64,000 nt of DNA from Achromobacter sp. RTa (GTDB lineage Bacteria > Pseudomonadota > Gammaproteobacteria > Burkholderiales > Burkholderiaceae_B), in assembly GCF_000757485.1 (NCBI RefSeq), contig NZ_JPYO01000045.1, forward strand, positions 196,121 through 260,120. The letters run 5' to 3'. The notes under the pieces are model-generated. The model saw only the letters and a program-made list of their open reading frames with translations, was not told the origin of the DNA and did no database searches. Below are positions 1 to 7,862 of the stretch, piece by piece. The position numbers and the translations under genes were made by a program. Position 1 is the first letter of the stretch, and the number at the start of each line of letters is the position of its first letter.

Positions 1-20
1 CCAGGCTTGAGAGCGTGCTT

Positions 21-84
21 CCGGGTGTCTGACACCCGGAGACGGCGTTGCGGCCTGACGGGCGGCGCATGGGGTGTCAGACAC
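21..84. repeat. Two copies of the GTGTCTGACAC dyad element
   Basis: A perfect 19-nt palindrome CCGGGTGTCTGACACCCGG lies at 21-39 and a second core in the opposite polarity (GTGTCAGACAC) at 74-84. The 11-nt core is its own reverse complement apart from the central base. The same core recurs in two larger intergenic clusters in this window (about 4163-4414 and 19661-19953). This pair sits just downstream of the cfa stop codon. No T-run follows it, so it does not look like a classical terminator. Confidence 0.85.
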
Positions 85-93
85 TGAGATGAC

Positions 94-110
94 CGGTGCA
101 AATGGCACCG
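94..110 (-). terminator. Small hairpin just after cfa
   Basis: CGGTGC and GCACCG flank a 5-nt loop directly downstream of the cfa stop codon on the minus strand. The 6-bp stem has no U-tract after it, so it could be a weak or Rho-assisted end, or only mRNA stabilising structure. Confidence 0.25.
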
Positions 111-113
111 CAT

Positions 114-1295
114 TCACCGCAGCGACCGATACGTTTCCTGGCGCTGCGGATGGGTCAGCATCACTTGCCAGAGCTGGCCCTCGCGTGAGCGGAAGAAGCC
201 CGCGCAGCACATCAGATAGTATTTCCACATGCGGTAGAAGCGCGTGCCGTAGCGCGATTCCAGTTCGGGCCAGGCGCGTTCGAAATTCTCCCACCACGCC
301 ATCAGCGTGCGGTCGTAGTCGGCGCCGAAGTTGTGCCAGTCCTCGATGATGAATCGGCCTTCCACCGCCGTGGCGATTTCCCGGGCGGACGGCAGCTTGC
401 CGTTCGGGAAGACGTAGCGGTCGATCCAGGGGTCGGTGCTCTGGCTGGTGGACGCGATGCCGATGGTGTGCAGCAGGAATGCGCCGCCTGGCGCCATCAG
501 GCGCTGCACGTGGGTGAAGTAGGTGTCGTAGTTCTTGGGACCGACGTGTTCGAACATGCCCACCGACACCACCTTGTCGAAACTGCCCTGCAGGTCGCGG
601 TAGTCCTGCAGCAGCAGTTCCACGGGCAGGCCCTTCACGCGCTCCTGGGCCAGCGCCAGCTGTTCCTTGGAGACGGTTACGCCGGTGACTTTCACGCCAT
701 AGCGTTCGGCCGCGAACTTGGCCAGTCCGCCCCAGCCGCAGCCGATGTCGAGCAGGGTTTCACCCTGCTTTAGCTGCAGCTTGCGGCAGATCATGTCCAG
801 CTTTGCCAGCTGCGCTTCTTCCAGCGTCTGGGCGTGTTCCCAGTAGGCGCAGGAATAGATCATGCGGCTGTCCAGCATGGCTTCGAACACGTCGTTGCCG
901 GCGTCGTAATGCTGTTTCCCGACTTCGAAGGCCCGGTTCTTGGATTGCAGGTTGAAGAGCTTGTGGCGCAGGTGTTCGGCGATCAGCTTGACTCGCGCCA
1001 GACCCAGCGCCGCCGACCCCATGTCGGCGCGCAGCAGCCGGGTGAACAGCTCGTCGAGCTGGTCGCAGTCCCACTCGCCGTCCATGTAGGACTCGCCCAG
1101 ACCCAGCGACCAGCTTGCAAATACCCGGTCGTACATATGCTTGTCGTGCACCTGGATGTCCCAGGGGCGCGTGCCGTTGATCTGGACGTCGGCGCGGGCC
1201 AGGACGTCTTGCAGCACTTTGGGGGCTTGGGGCGGAGGGGAGCTGACCGCGGGATCGACGGAGGTCAGCGGGGAGGCGGGACTGCTTTGCTGCAT
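114..1295 (-). CDS. cfa: Cyclopropane-fatty-acyl-phospholipid synthase
   Basis: A 393-aa enzyme that transfers a methylene from S-adenosylmethionine to cis double bonds of membrane phospholipid acyl chains, a late-growth and acid-stress modification at the inner membrane surface. Visible family marks are QHYDAGND (128-135), YSCAYW (147-152), the SAM motif I LLDIGCGWGG (181-190), MFEHVG (247-252) and an aromatic C-terminal region around residues 350-378. Length matches the usual 380-400 aa. The first 26 residues are Ser/Pro-rich and probably disordered. A GGAG five nt before the ATG supports the start. It is monocistronic and diverges from the hydrolase at 1653. Confidence 0.95.
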   Translation of the reverse strand: MQQSSPASPLTSVDPAVSSPPPQAPKVLQDVLARADVQINGTRPWDIQVHDKHMYDRVFASWSLGLGESYMDGEWDCDQLDELFTRLLRADMGSAALGLARVKLIAEHLRHKLFNLQSKNRAFEVGKQHYDAGNDVFEAMLDSRMIYSCAYWEHAQTLEEAQLAKLDMICRKLQLKQGETLLDIGCGWGGLAKFAAERYGVKVTGVTVSKEQLALAQERVKGLPVELLLQDYRDLQGSFDKVVSVGMFEHVGPKNYDTYFTHVQRLMAPGGAFLLHTIGIASTSQSTDPWIDRYVFPNGKLPSAREIATAVEGRFIIEDWHNFGADYDRTLMAWWENFERAWPELESRYGTRFYRMWKYYLMCCAGFFRSREGQLWQVMLTHPQRQETYRSLR

Positions 1296-1652
1296 ACGGA
1301 CTCCATATCAATTTGGGAAGACTGATCTGGCAATGCTCGAGACTGCAAACTGTGGCGCCAAATGGCGGGCAACTCCAATTTAATGATTGGATCGCGCCGA
1401 TAGGCAACCGCAATTCCGCTGGCCGCCTTGGGAGGGCGGGCGTCGATCCGGATGGGATGATCGTAGCGACGACCGGGCCGATAGTCCAGGGCCGCGCGCA
1501 CGGCGCGGTTGCCTGCCCGGCTGTCATGCGCCCGCAAGCCTGCGGCGATTAAACTACCGGGCCCGTCCGGCGTCCGGTATGGCCTGTCCTATAAGATACC
1601 GGCCTGGCACGCCGCCGTATCGGCGCGTGCGGACTTGTGGAGTGTATGGATA
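1296..1652. other. Divergent intergenic region cfa / hydrolase
   Basis: 357 nt between two divergent genes, so both promoters should lie here. I see a TATAAGATA stretch near 1589-1598 that could be a -10 region for the hydrolase, but no matching -35. No conserved RNA or convincing small gene; the short ORFs have no supporting features. Confidence 0.4.
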
Positions 1653-2585
1653 GTGGATGCCAGCCTGGAACCCCGTTTGGAATTCGTCACTTGCGCCAGC
1701 CCGGCCGGCCTGCATCGCATGGCCTACTGGGAGTGGGGCGATCCCGCCAACGACCAGGTGCTGGTCTGCGTGCACGGACTGACCCGCAGCGGCCGTGATT
1801 TCGACACGCTGGCCCGCCGCGTCGCGGGCCGCTACCGCGTGGTCTGCCCCGACGTGGTGGGCCGGGGCCGCTCGGACTGGCTGGCCAATCCCGCGTTCTA
1901 CACCGTGCCGCAATATGTGTCCGACATGGTGACCCTGGTCGCCCGGCTGCGGCCGGCGAGGCTGGCGTGGCTGGGCACGTCCATGGGCGGGCTGATCGGC
2001 CTGGCGCTGTCCGGCGCGGCGGTGTTCGCCCGGGCGATGCTGGCCATGCGCCCGCACGCGGGCATGCTGCCGCCCGGCGAGGGCGTGCGCCTCGACAGGC
2101 TGGTGCTCAACGACGTCGGTCCCCGGCTGGAAACGGGCGCGTTGGCGCGCATTGGCCAGTACGTGGGCGAGCCCGGCGAGTTCGCCTCGTTCGAGGAGGC
2201 CGTCGCCACCATGCGCGCCAATTCGGAGACCTTCGGTCCGCACACGGACGCGCAATGGGCCGATCTGGCGCGTTATCTGTATCCCGAGCAGGGCGGCAAA
2301 TGGGTCAAGCACTACGACCTGGCGCTGTCCCAGGCCCTGGCCGCGCAGACTCCCGAGGAACTGGCGGCGGGCGAGCAGATCCTGTGGCGCTCCTATGACT
2401 CGCTGGACTGCCCGGTGCTGATCGTGCGCGGCGAGCAATCCGACCTGTTGACGCGGGCCACGGTCGACGAGATGCTCCAGCGCAACCCGCGCGCGCAGGC
2501 GCGCGAGGTGCGGGGCGTGGGCCATGCGCCCACACTGATCGCCGACGAGCAGGTGGAGCCGGTGGCGGCCTTCCTGCTGGCCTAG
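1653..2585 (+). CDS. Alpha/beta-fold hydrolase
   Basis: A 310-aa cytosolic alpha/beta hydrolase with a complete catalytic set: oxyanion HG at 41-42, nucleophile elbow GTSMGG (Ser110), acid at about Asp264 (VRGEQSD) and His291 (GVGHAP). The GRGRSDW segment at 70-76 is typical of C-C hydrolase and haloperoxidase-like members. The substrate cannot be told. I chose the GTG at 1653 because GGAG lies 10 nt upstream and similarity to the fold begins soon after it; the open frame runs on to an ATG at 1509 that would add an unlikely Arg/Gly tail. The PHP gene starts 95 nt downstream in the same direction. Confidence 0.85.
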   Translation: MDASLEPRLEFVTCASPAGLHRMAYWEWGDPANDQVLVCVHGLTRSGRDFDTLARRVAGRYRVVCPDVVGRGRSDWLANPAFYTVPQYVSDMVTLVARLRPARLAWLGTSMGGLIGLALSGAAVFARAMLAMRPHAGMLPPGEGVRLDRLVLNDVGPRLETGALARIGQYVGEPGEFASFEEAVATMRANSETFGPHTDAQWADLARYLYPEQGGKWVKHYDLALSQALAAQTPEELAAGEQILWRSYDSLDCPVLIVRGEQSDLLTRATVDEMLQRNPRAQAREVRGVGHAPTLIADEQVEPVAAFLLA

Positions 2586-2680
2586 GAATACTCACGCAGG
2601 AAGCGCTGCGCGCCGGCCCTGGCAAACCAGGGACGGACGGGGCGCTATCCACGCTGGCGGGCCTTCCCTACAATAGCCCC

Positions 2681-3526
2681 ATGAACACGCGCACCCTCAA
2701 CATCGACCTGCATTGCCATTCCACCGTCTCGGACGGCGCGCTCGCGCCTCGCGATGTGGCGCGGCGCGCGCACGCCAACGGCGTGGACGTCTGGGCGCTG
2801 ACCGACCACGACGAAGTGGGCGGCCTGGTGGAAGCCGCCAGCGCGGCGCGCGAACTGGGCATGGAATTCGCCACCGGCGTCGAGATCTCGGTGACGTGGG
2901 CCGGCTTGACGGTGCACATCGTCGGTCTGCGGTTCGACCCTGAAAACACCGCGCTGGTCGAAGGCTTGCGCAAGACCCGCGCCGGCCGCGCCGAACGCGC
3001 CAAGCGCATCGGCGAGCGCCTGGCCGGCATGGGCATGCCGGGCGCCTACGAGGGCGCGCTGCCGTTTGCCGGCAACCCCGAGCTGATCAGCCGCACGCAC
3101 TTCGCGCGCTATCTGGTCGAAGCCGGCTACTGCCCGGACGTGCAGACCGTGTTCAACAAGCACCTGGGCGACGACCGCCCCGGCCACGTGCCCATGCAGT
3201 GGGCCACCCTGGCCGAGGCGGTGGGCTGGATACGCGGCGCGGGCGGCCAGGCCGTCATCGCGCATCCGGGCCGCTATAAGTACACGCCCTTGCAATTCGC
3301 CGCGCTGTTCGATGAGTTCCTGCAACTCGGCGGCGTGGGCATCGAGGTCAACACGGGCAGCCATACCGTCGAGGAAGCCCGCCAGTATGCGGACGTGGCG
3401 CGCCGCTACGGTTTCCTGGCGTCGCGCGGCTCGGACTTCCATAGCCCGAAGGAAAGCCGGATGGACCTGGGCTGCCTGCCGGCGCTGCCGTCCGACCTTA
3501 AACCGGTCTGGCACGACTGGTTCTGA
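2681..3526 (+). CDS. PHP-domain phosphoesterase (RNase AM / YciV family)
   Basis: A 281-aa PHP protein. Metal ligands are seen in DLHCHSTVSDG (His11, His13, Asp18), LTDHDE (40-45), GVEIS (Glu68), then IAHPGRY and SRGSDFHSP near the C-terminus. Characterised relatives (E. coli YciV/RNase AM and Chromobacterium 3',5'-nucleoside bisphosphate phosphatase) remove 5' nucleotides from short RNAs or dephosphorylate pAp. Such genes often lie near trp genes and are named trpH; that context is absent here. greB follows 71 nt later on the same strand, so they may share a transcript. Confidence 0.85.
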   Translation: MNTRTLNIDLHCHSTVSDGALAPRDVARRAHANGVDVWALTDHDEVGGLVEAASAARELGMEFATGVEISVTWAGLTVHIVGLRFDPENTALVEGLRKTRAGRAERAKRIGERLAGMGMPGAYEGALPFAGNPELISRTHFARYLVEAGYCPDVQTVFNKHLGDDRPGHVPMQWATLAEAVGWIRGAGGQAVIAHPGRYKYTPLQFAALFDEFLQLGGVGIEVNTGSHTVEEARQYADVARRYGFLASRGSDFHSPKESRMDLGCLPALPSDLKPVWHDWF

Positions 3527-3597
3527 CGCTGGCGGCCGACGCGCCGCCTTGCCCTGCAAATTATCGACTGTGACCGCGCCCCACCGGCGCAATCGCC

Positions 3598-4149
3598 ATG
3601 AATAAAGCATTTGTCAAAGAATCCGACCACGAGGACGACGAGGACCTGCCGCAAGCCCAGGCGCTGCCGGCGGGTACGAAGAACTACATGACGCCCGGCG
3701 GCTACGAACGCCTGCGCGGCGAGCTCACGCACCTGATGAACGTGGAGCGCCCCTCCGTCGTGCAGGTGGTGTCCTGGGCGGCGTCCAATGGCGACCGCTC
3801 CGAGAACGGCGATTACCTCTACGGCAAGAAGCGCCTGCGCGAAATCGACCGCCGCATGCGTTTCCTGACCAAGCGTCTCGACATCGCCGAGGTCGTCGAC
3901 CCCGCCGCCCAGCCCAACCGCGACCAGGTATTCTTCGGCGCCACGGTGCTGTATTCCGACAAGGCCGGCGAGGAACATTCCGTGACCATCGTCGGCGTCG
4001 ATGAGGCCGAACCCCTGGCCGGAAAGATCAGCTGGATATCCCCGGTGGCCCGCGCCCTGATCAAGGCGAAGGAGGGCGATACGGTGGTCCTGCGTACCCC
4101 GGGCGGGGTCGAGGAACTGGATATCCTGGAGGTTCGGTATCCGGAGTAG
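3598..4149 (+). CDS. greB: Transcription elongation factor GreB
   Basis: A 183-aa Gre factor that rescues backtracked RNA polymerase by stimulating transcript cleavage in the secondary channel. The N-terminal coiled coil carries SNGDRSENGDYLYGKKRL (63-80), with the acidic tip residues and the YLYGKKR signature that separates GreB from GreA; a C-terminal FKBP-like domain follows (about 110-183). The protein is longer than E. coli GreB (158 aa) because of an acidic N-terminal extension, residues 1-27 (HEDDEDLP). ATG at 3598 is the only sensible start. Convergent with the TRAP operon, separated by repeats. Confidence 0.95.
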   Translation: MNKAFVKESDHEDDEDLPQAQALPAGTKNYMTPGGYERLRGELTHLMNVERPSVVQVVSWAASNGDRSENGDYLYGKKRLREIDRRMRFLTKRLDIAEVVDPAAQPNRDQVFFGATVLYSDKAGEEHSVTIVGVDEAEPLAGKISWISPVARALIKAKEGDTVVLRTPGGVEELDILEVRYPE

Positions 4150-4157
4150 ATTTTTTT
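4117..4157 (+). terminator. Possible greB terminator
   Basis: An imperfect stem (CTGGATA/TATCCGG with one G-U pair) overlaps the end of greB, and a run of seven T follows at 4151-4157. The stem is separated from the T-run by about six nt, so the call is weak. Confidence 0.3.
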
Positions 4158-4162
4158 CGAGC

Positions 4163-4414
4163 GTGCCTGACACCCGGGGGATTCTTCCGAGGATGCCAGA
4201 CGTTTGGAGGGTGTTTTTTGCGGGGGTGTCTGACACCCGGGGGCGCTGCTTCAGGTTGGGGCGGCGGCGCGTACGGGTGTCAGACACAAGAAATGGGCAG
4301 GGCGTCGGATGCCTCGGCATCAAACCGGTTTCTGACACTCCCATCAAAACAGTGTCTGACACCCCTACGGCAAGCCCCGCAGACTTGCGCCATTGCTCCC
4401 CGGGTGTCTGACAC
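4163..4414. repeat. Cluster of six GTGTCTGACAC dyads between greB and TRAP operon
   Basis: Copies at about 4163 (degenerate), 4226-4236, 4277-4287 (opposite polarity), 4328-4338 (one mismatch), 4352-4362 and 4404-4414. Several extend to CGGGTGTC..GACACCCG. Alternating polarity lets neighbouring copies pair as long hairpins. Spacing is close to 50 nt between four of the six start points. The cluster fills the gap between two convergent transcription units. No coding capacity is credible here. Confidence 0.85.
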
Positions 4415-4429
4415 TCCCCCAAGAAACCC

Positions 4430-4466
4430 AAAAAATTACGGGCGCCAGCTTTTGGCCGGCGCCCGT
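4430..4466 (-). terminator. Rho-independent terminator of the TRAP operon
   Basis: Perfect 9-bp stem ACGGGCGCC/GGCGCCCGT with an 11-nt loop. Read on the minus strand it is followed by TAATTTTTT, a proper U-tract. It lies about 80 nt beyond the stop codon of the dctP-type gene. Confidence 0.85.
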
Positions 4467-4548
4467 TGGTGGGCGGGATCTGGCGTCCCTGCCTCGGTTG
4501 GCGGCTTGCGCCGCCGGTTCCCCTGGGGCTTGCAGTGTTCTTGCGGGC

Positions 4549-5577
4549 TTACTTCTTGCGGTTGGCGATCGACTTCTCGGCCAGGTTCACCAGGTCTTCG
4601 CCGATCTGCTTCTTCCACTTGTCGTAGACGGGCTTGGTTGCTTTCACGAAGGCGTCGTGGTCGGCCTGCGACAGCGAGCTCACCGTGACGCCGTGGCCTT
4701 CGATCTCCTTCAGCAGCGACGGATCCTCGGGCGTGACGCCCTTGCGCGCGATCACGATCTGCTGCTTGCCGGCATCCAGCGCAGCCTGGCGCACGATGTC
4801 GCGGTCCTTCTCGGACCAGGAATTCCAGACTTCGCGGTTGACCACGAAGACCAGCGGGTCGGCCACGTAGTTCCACAGGGTCAGGTACTTCTGGCCCACC
4901 GTGTAGAGCTTGGAGCCGGTGTAGATGGACAGGGGATTCTCCTGGCCGTCCACGGCGCCGCTGGCCAGCGCCGGCTGGGCGTCGGCCCAGCTCATCTGCG
5001 TGGGGTTGGCGCCCAGCGCGGTGAACGTGTCGATATACAGCGGTGAGCCCACCACGCGCAGCTTCATGCCCTTCATGTCCTCGGGCTTCTTGATCTCATG
5101 CTTGGAGTTGCTGAGCTGGCGGTAGCCGTTCTCGCCCCAGGCCAGCGGCACCACGCCGGCCTTTTCGATGAGCTTGAACATTTCGCGGCCCACGTCGCCC
5201 TGCACCAGCGCGTCGATGGCGGCGTAGTCGGGCATCAGGAAGGGCAGGGAGAACAGGTTCAGCTGCTTGACCTGCGGCGACCAGTTGATGGTGGAGCCGA
5301 CGGCCATGTCGATCACGCCCTGGCGGATGGCGGTGAATTCGCGGGTCTGGTCGCCCTGGACCAGCGAGGTGCCGGGGTAGACCTTGATATTGATGCGGCC
5401 CTGCGTGCGCTCGCGCACCAGGTTCGACCAGATTTCGGCGCCCTGGCCCCACGGGAAGGTGGTGCCGACGACGATGGACAGCTTGTACTCGGGCTTGTAG
5501 TTCTGCGCATGGGCGGGCGCCATGCCCACCACTGCCGCGGCGCACAGGGCGGCGCCGATCAGGTTGCGGAATTTCAT
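4549..5577 (-). CDS. TRAP transporter substrate-binding protein, DctP family
   Basis: A 342-aa periplasmic receptor of a TRAP transporter, which takes up an organic acid using an ion gradient. The signal peptide is residues 1-24 (cleavage near AHA-QN). The conserved arginine that salt-bridges the substrate carboxylate is in MKLRVVGSP (about 172-180), followed by the QPALASGAVDGQENP helix region typical of DctP. GAGGAGA upstream of the ATG is a strong ribosome binding site. It is last in the operon after the small and large permease genes, with 75 nt between. The ligand cannot be deduced. Confidence 0.92.
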   Translation of the reverse strand: MKFRNLIGAALCAAAVVGMAPAHAQNYKPEYKLSIVVGTTFPWGQGAEIWSNLVRERTQGRINIKVYPGTSLVQGDQTREFTAIRQGVIDMAVGSTINWSPQVKQLNLFSLPFLMPDYAAIDALVQGDVGREMFKLIEKAGVVPLAWGENGYRQLSNSKHEIKKPEDMKGMKLRVVGSPLYIDTFTALGANPTQMSWADAQPALASGAVDGQENPLSIYTGSKLYTVGQKYLTLWNYVADPLVFVVNREVWNSWSEKDRDIVRQAALDAGKQQIVIARKGVTPEDPSLLKEIEGHGVTVSSLSQADHDAFVKATKPVYDKWKKQIGEDLVNLAEKSIANRKK

Positions 5578-5652
5578 GTTGCGTCTCCTCTCTTTGCAAG
5601 TCTGTCTGTTGTTGTGTAATGCCTACCCGTCATGCCGGCGGGGTCCCTCTCG

Positions 5653-6951
5653 TCAATATCCCAGCTTGTGCGGCAGCCACAGCGCCAGCTGCGGGAAGGC
5701 CAGCACCGCGACCAGCACCAGGAACATCGCGCCCAGCAGCCATACCACCCAGCGCACCGTGGACTCCATCGGCACGCGCGCGATGCGGCACGACACCATC
5801 AGGTTCACGGCCAGCGGCGGGGTGAACTGGCCCAGCGCCACCTTCAGGGTGAGGATCACGCCGAACCACACCGGATCCCAGCCGTAGGCGTTGGCGATCG
5901 GCATGAGCAGCGGCACGAATATCAGGAAGATGGAGATGCCGTCCAGGAACATGCCCACGGTCATCAGCAGCAGGATCAGGAGCGCCAGCACGCCATACTC
6001 GCCCAGGCCCGAATTGACGATGGCGTGCGTGATGGGGTCGATGACGCTGAGGGTGGACAGCGCCCAGGCGAAGATGCCGGCCAGCGTCACCACCAGCATG
6101 ATGACCGCGGACAGTTCCGCGGCTTCGCGCAGGATGACGAAGAGGTCGCGCAGCTTGATGGTGCGGTGGATGAACATGCCCACGAACAGGCCGTAGAAGA
6201 CCGCGACCACGGCGGCTTCCGTGGGGGTGAACCAGCCCATGCGCATCCCGCCCAGGATCAGGACCGGCGCGGCCAGGCCCCAGGACGCTTCGCGCAGGCT
6301 CGCCCAGAAGGGCGGGCGCGGCAGGTGGGCTTCCAGCGCGCCCATCTTGTGCTTGCGCGCCAGCCAGACCGCCGGAATGATGAGCGCGAAACCGGCCAGG
6401 ATGCCGGGGATCATGCCGGCCGCGAACAGGGCGGGCACGGACGCGCCCGGCACCAGCACCGAGTAGATGATGAAGGCGACCGACGGCGGGATCAGGATGT
6501 CGGTGGCGGCGCCGGCGGCCACCACGGCGGCCGAGAACGAGCCGGGGTAACCCGCGCGCGACATGGCGGCGATCATCACCGCGCCCACCGCCGCCGCGCA
6601 GGCGGGGCCCGAACCGGAGATGCCGCCCAGGAACATGGCCACGGCGATCGACACCAGCGGCAGCATGCCCGGGCCGCGCCCGACGATCGCGATCGCGAAA
6701 TCCACCAGGCGCTTGGCCACGCCCGAGCGGTCGAAGATCGAGCCCACCAGCACGAACATGGGGATCGCCAGCAGCGGGTACTTTGCCAGGCCGGCGTAGA
6801 AGTTCTGCGGCACGGTCAAGAGCCCGTACCAGGGCGTGTCCAGGTTGGACAGCACGATGGCCACCGTGCCGCCGATGCCCAGCGCCACGCCGACCGGCAC
6901 GCCGATCAGCATCAGGACGATGAAAACCGCGAAGAGGATGCCCGCGATCAT
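5653..6951 (-). CDS. TRAP transporter large permease, DctM family
   Basis: A 432-aa inner-membrane protein with about 12 hydrophobic segments; this is the channel/carrier subunit. The family stretch MFLGGISGSGPAC and ILIPPSV are present. I set the start at the ATG at 6951, whose ATGA overlaps the stop of the small permease; the open frame extends upstream in the +1 relation to the preceding gene but that segment (Gly/Arg/His-rich) is a shadow of it. Translational coupling with the upstream gene is likely. Confidence 0.93.
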   Translation of the reverse strand: MIAGILFAVFIVLMLIGVPVGVALGIGGTVAIVLSNLDTPWYGLLTVPQNFYAGLAKYPLLAIPMFVLVGSIFDRSGVAKRLVDFAIAIVGRGPGMLPLVSIAVAMFLGGISGSGPACAAAVGAVMIAAMSRAGYPGSFSAAVVAAGAATDILIPPSVAFIIYSVLVPGASVPALFAAGMIPGILAGFALIIPAVWLARKHKMGALEAHLPRPPFWASLREASWGLAAPVLILGGMRMGWFTPTEAAVVAVFYGLFVGMFIHRTIKLRDLFVILREAAELSAVIMLVVTLAGIFAWALSTLSVIDPITHAIVNSGLGEYGVLALLILLLMTVGMFLDGISIFLIFVPLLMPIANAYGWDPVWFGVILTLKVALGQFTPPLAVNLMVSCRIARVPMESTVRWVVWLLGAMFLVLVAVLAFPQLALWLPHKLGY

Positions 6952-7499
6952 GGCTGTTCCCCGCGGGCCGTGTCGACGGGCGCGCGCGCTATCCGGCGGA
7001 TGATGCCCAGGGTGCGCAGCGAGATCGCCGCGGCCATCACCGGCAGCCAGATCGAATACCACCAGGTCGGCACGCCGATCGCGGGGGAGGTTTCTTCGTA
7101 GACGAATTCGTCCAACACCAGCTTGACCGATAGGACGGTCAGCAGCACGAAGAACGCCAGCACGCAGCTATTGGAAATCAGCGCCATGATGCGCTGGCGG
7201 CGCGGCGAGCCGTTGTCGGCCAGGATCTCGATCCGGATGTGGTGGTTGCGGACGAAGGCCATGCTGCCGCCCGCCATGGTCAGGACGATGAGCAGGAAGA
7301 CCGAGATTTCCTCTGTCCACGCGAACGACTGGTCGGTGAAGTAACGCACCAGCACGTTCAGGAAGGTAATGATCGCCAGGGTCGCCAGCAGGATCACGGC
7401 CAGCCAGTCCTCGATGGCCAGCGGCACTTTTACGGCGGGATCGGTTTCTACGGGAATGATCGGTTCGACGGGCTCGGCGGGGGCTTCGGGGCGGGACAT
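6948..7499 (-). CDS. TRAP transporter small permease, DctQ family
   Basis: A 183-aa protein with four hydrophobic segments and the usual amphipathic first loop, the partner of the large permease in the membrane. It carries the AMAGG/SMAFVRNHHIRIE motif region typical of DctQ (about residues 75-90) and an acidic-proline N-terminus. I prefer ATG at 7499; a TTG three codons upstream is also open. First gene of the operon dctQ-dctM-dctP, so its promoter should lie in 7500-7860. Confidence 0.88.
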   Translation of the reverse strand: MSRPEAPAEPVEPIIPVETDPAVKVPLAIEDWLAVILLATLAIITFLNVLVRYFTDQSFAWTEEISVFLLIVLTMAGGSMAFVRNHHIRIEILADNGSPRRQRIMALISNSCVLAFFVLLTVLSVKLVLDEFVYEETSPAIGVPTWWYSIWLPVMAAAISLRTLGIIRRIARAPVDTARGEQP

Positions 7500-7862
7500 G
7501 TGAGGCAACGGCCAGCGCGCGGGTAGGCGCTATGCTTTTTTATTTGTGGGGTCGCAGCATCCTACCGTCGCGCCGGGGGCGGGGAAGTTCGTGTTTTCCC
7601 GCGGTGCGGGATGGCCGCAACATGATGCATTGCAGCATCAATTGGAGAAAATATCCCTCGGCCGCCATTGCAAAGACCTAATCTGCAAGGAAATAGGGCG
7701 CCATGCTGCTATGCATCATGCCGGCTTCCAAACGGCGGAATTCTTTTGTAACAATGGCCGGAATCGGAGATTCCCGGACGGATTGAACGGCGGCTCCGGG
7801 AAAACCCCCTAAACGGGTAAAATCACGTTTTGCACCTCTCTTCCTTATACGGCGCCCGCATC
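7500..7862. other. Divergent intergenic region TRAP operon / purL
   Basis: About 360 nt with lower GC than the flanking genes. It holds a short dyad GATGC-ATTGCA-GCATC near 7623-7639 and a TAAAAT hexamer at 7818-7823 that fits a -10 element for purL with no good -35. An open frame at 7546-7812 has no ribosome binding site and low-complexity composition, so I do not call a gene. A purine-responsive (PurR-type) operator was looked for and not seen. Confidence 0.4.

Noticed and set aside
5632-7101. 489-aa plus-strand frame opposite the TRAP permeases
   Set aside because: Low-complexity His/Gln/Arg/Asp-rich shadow of the DctM gene.
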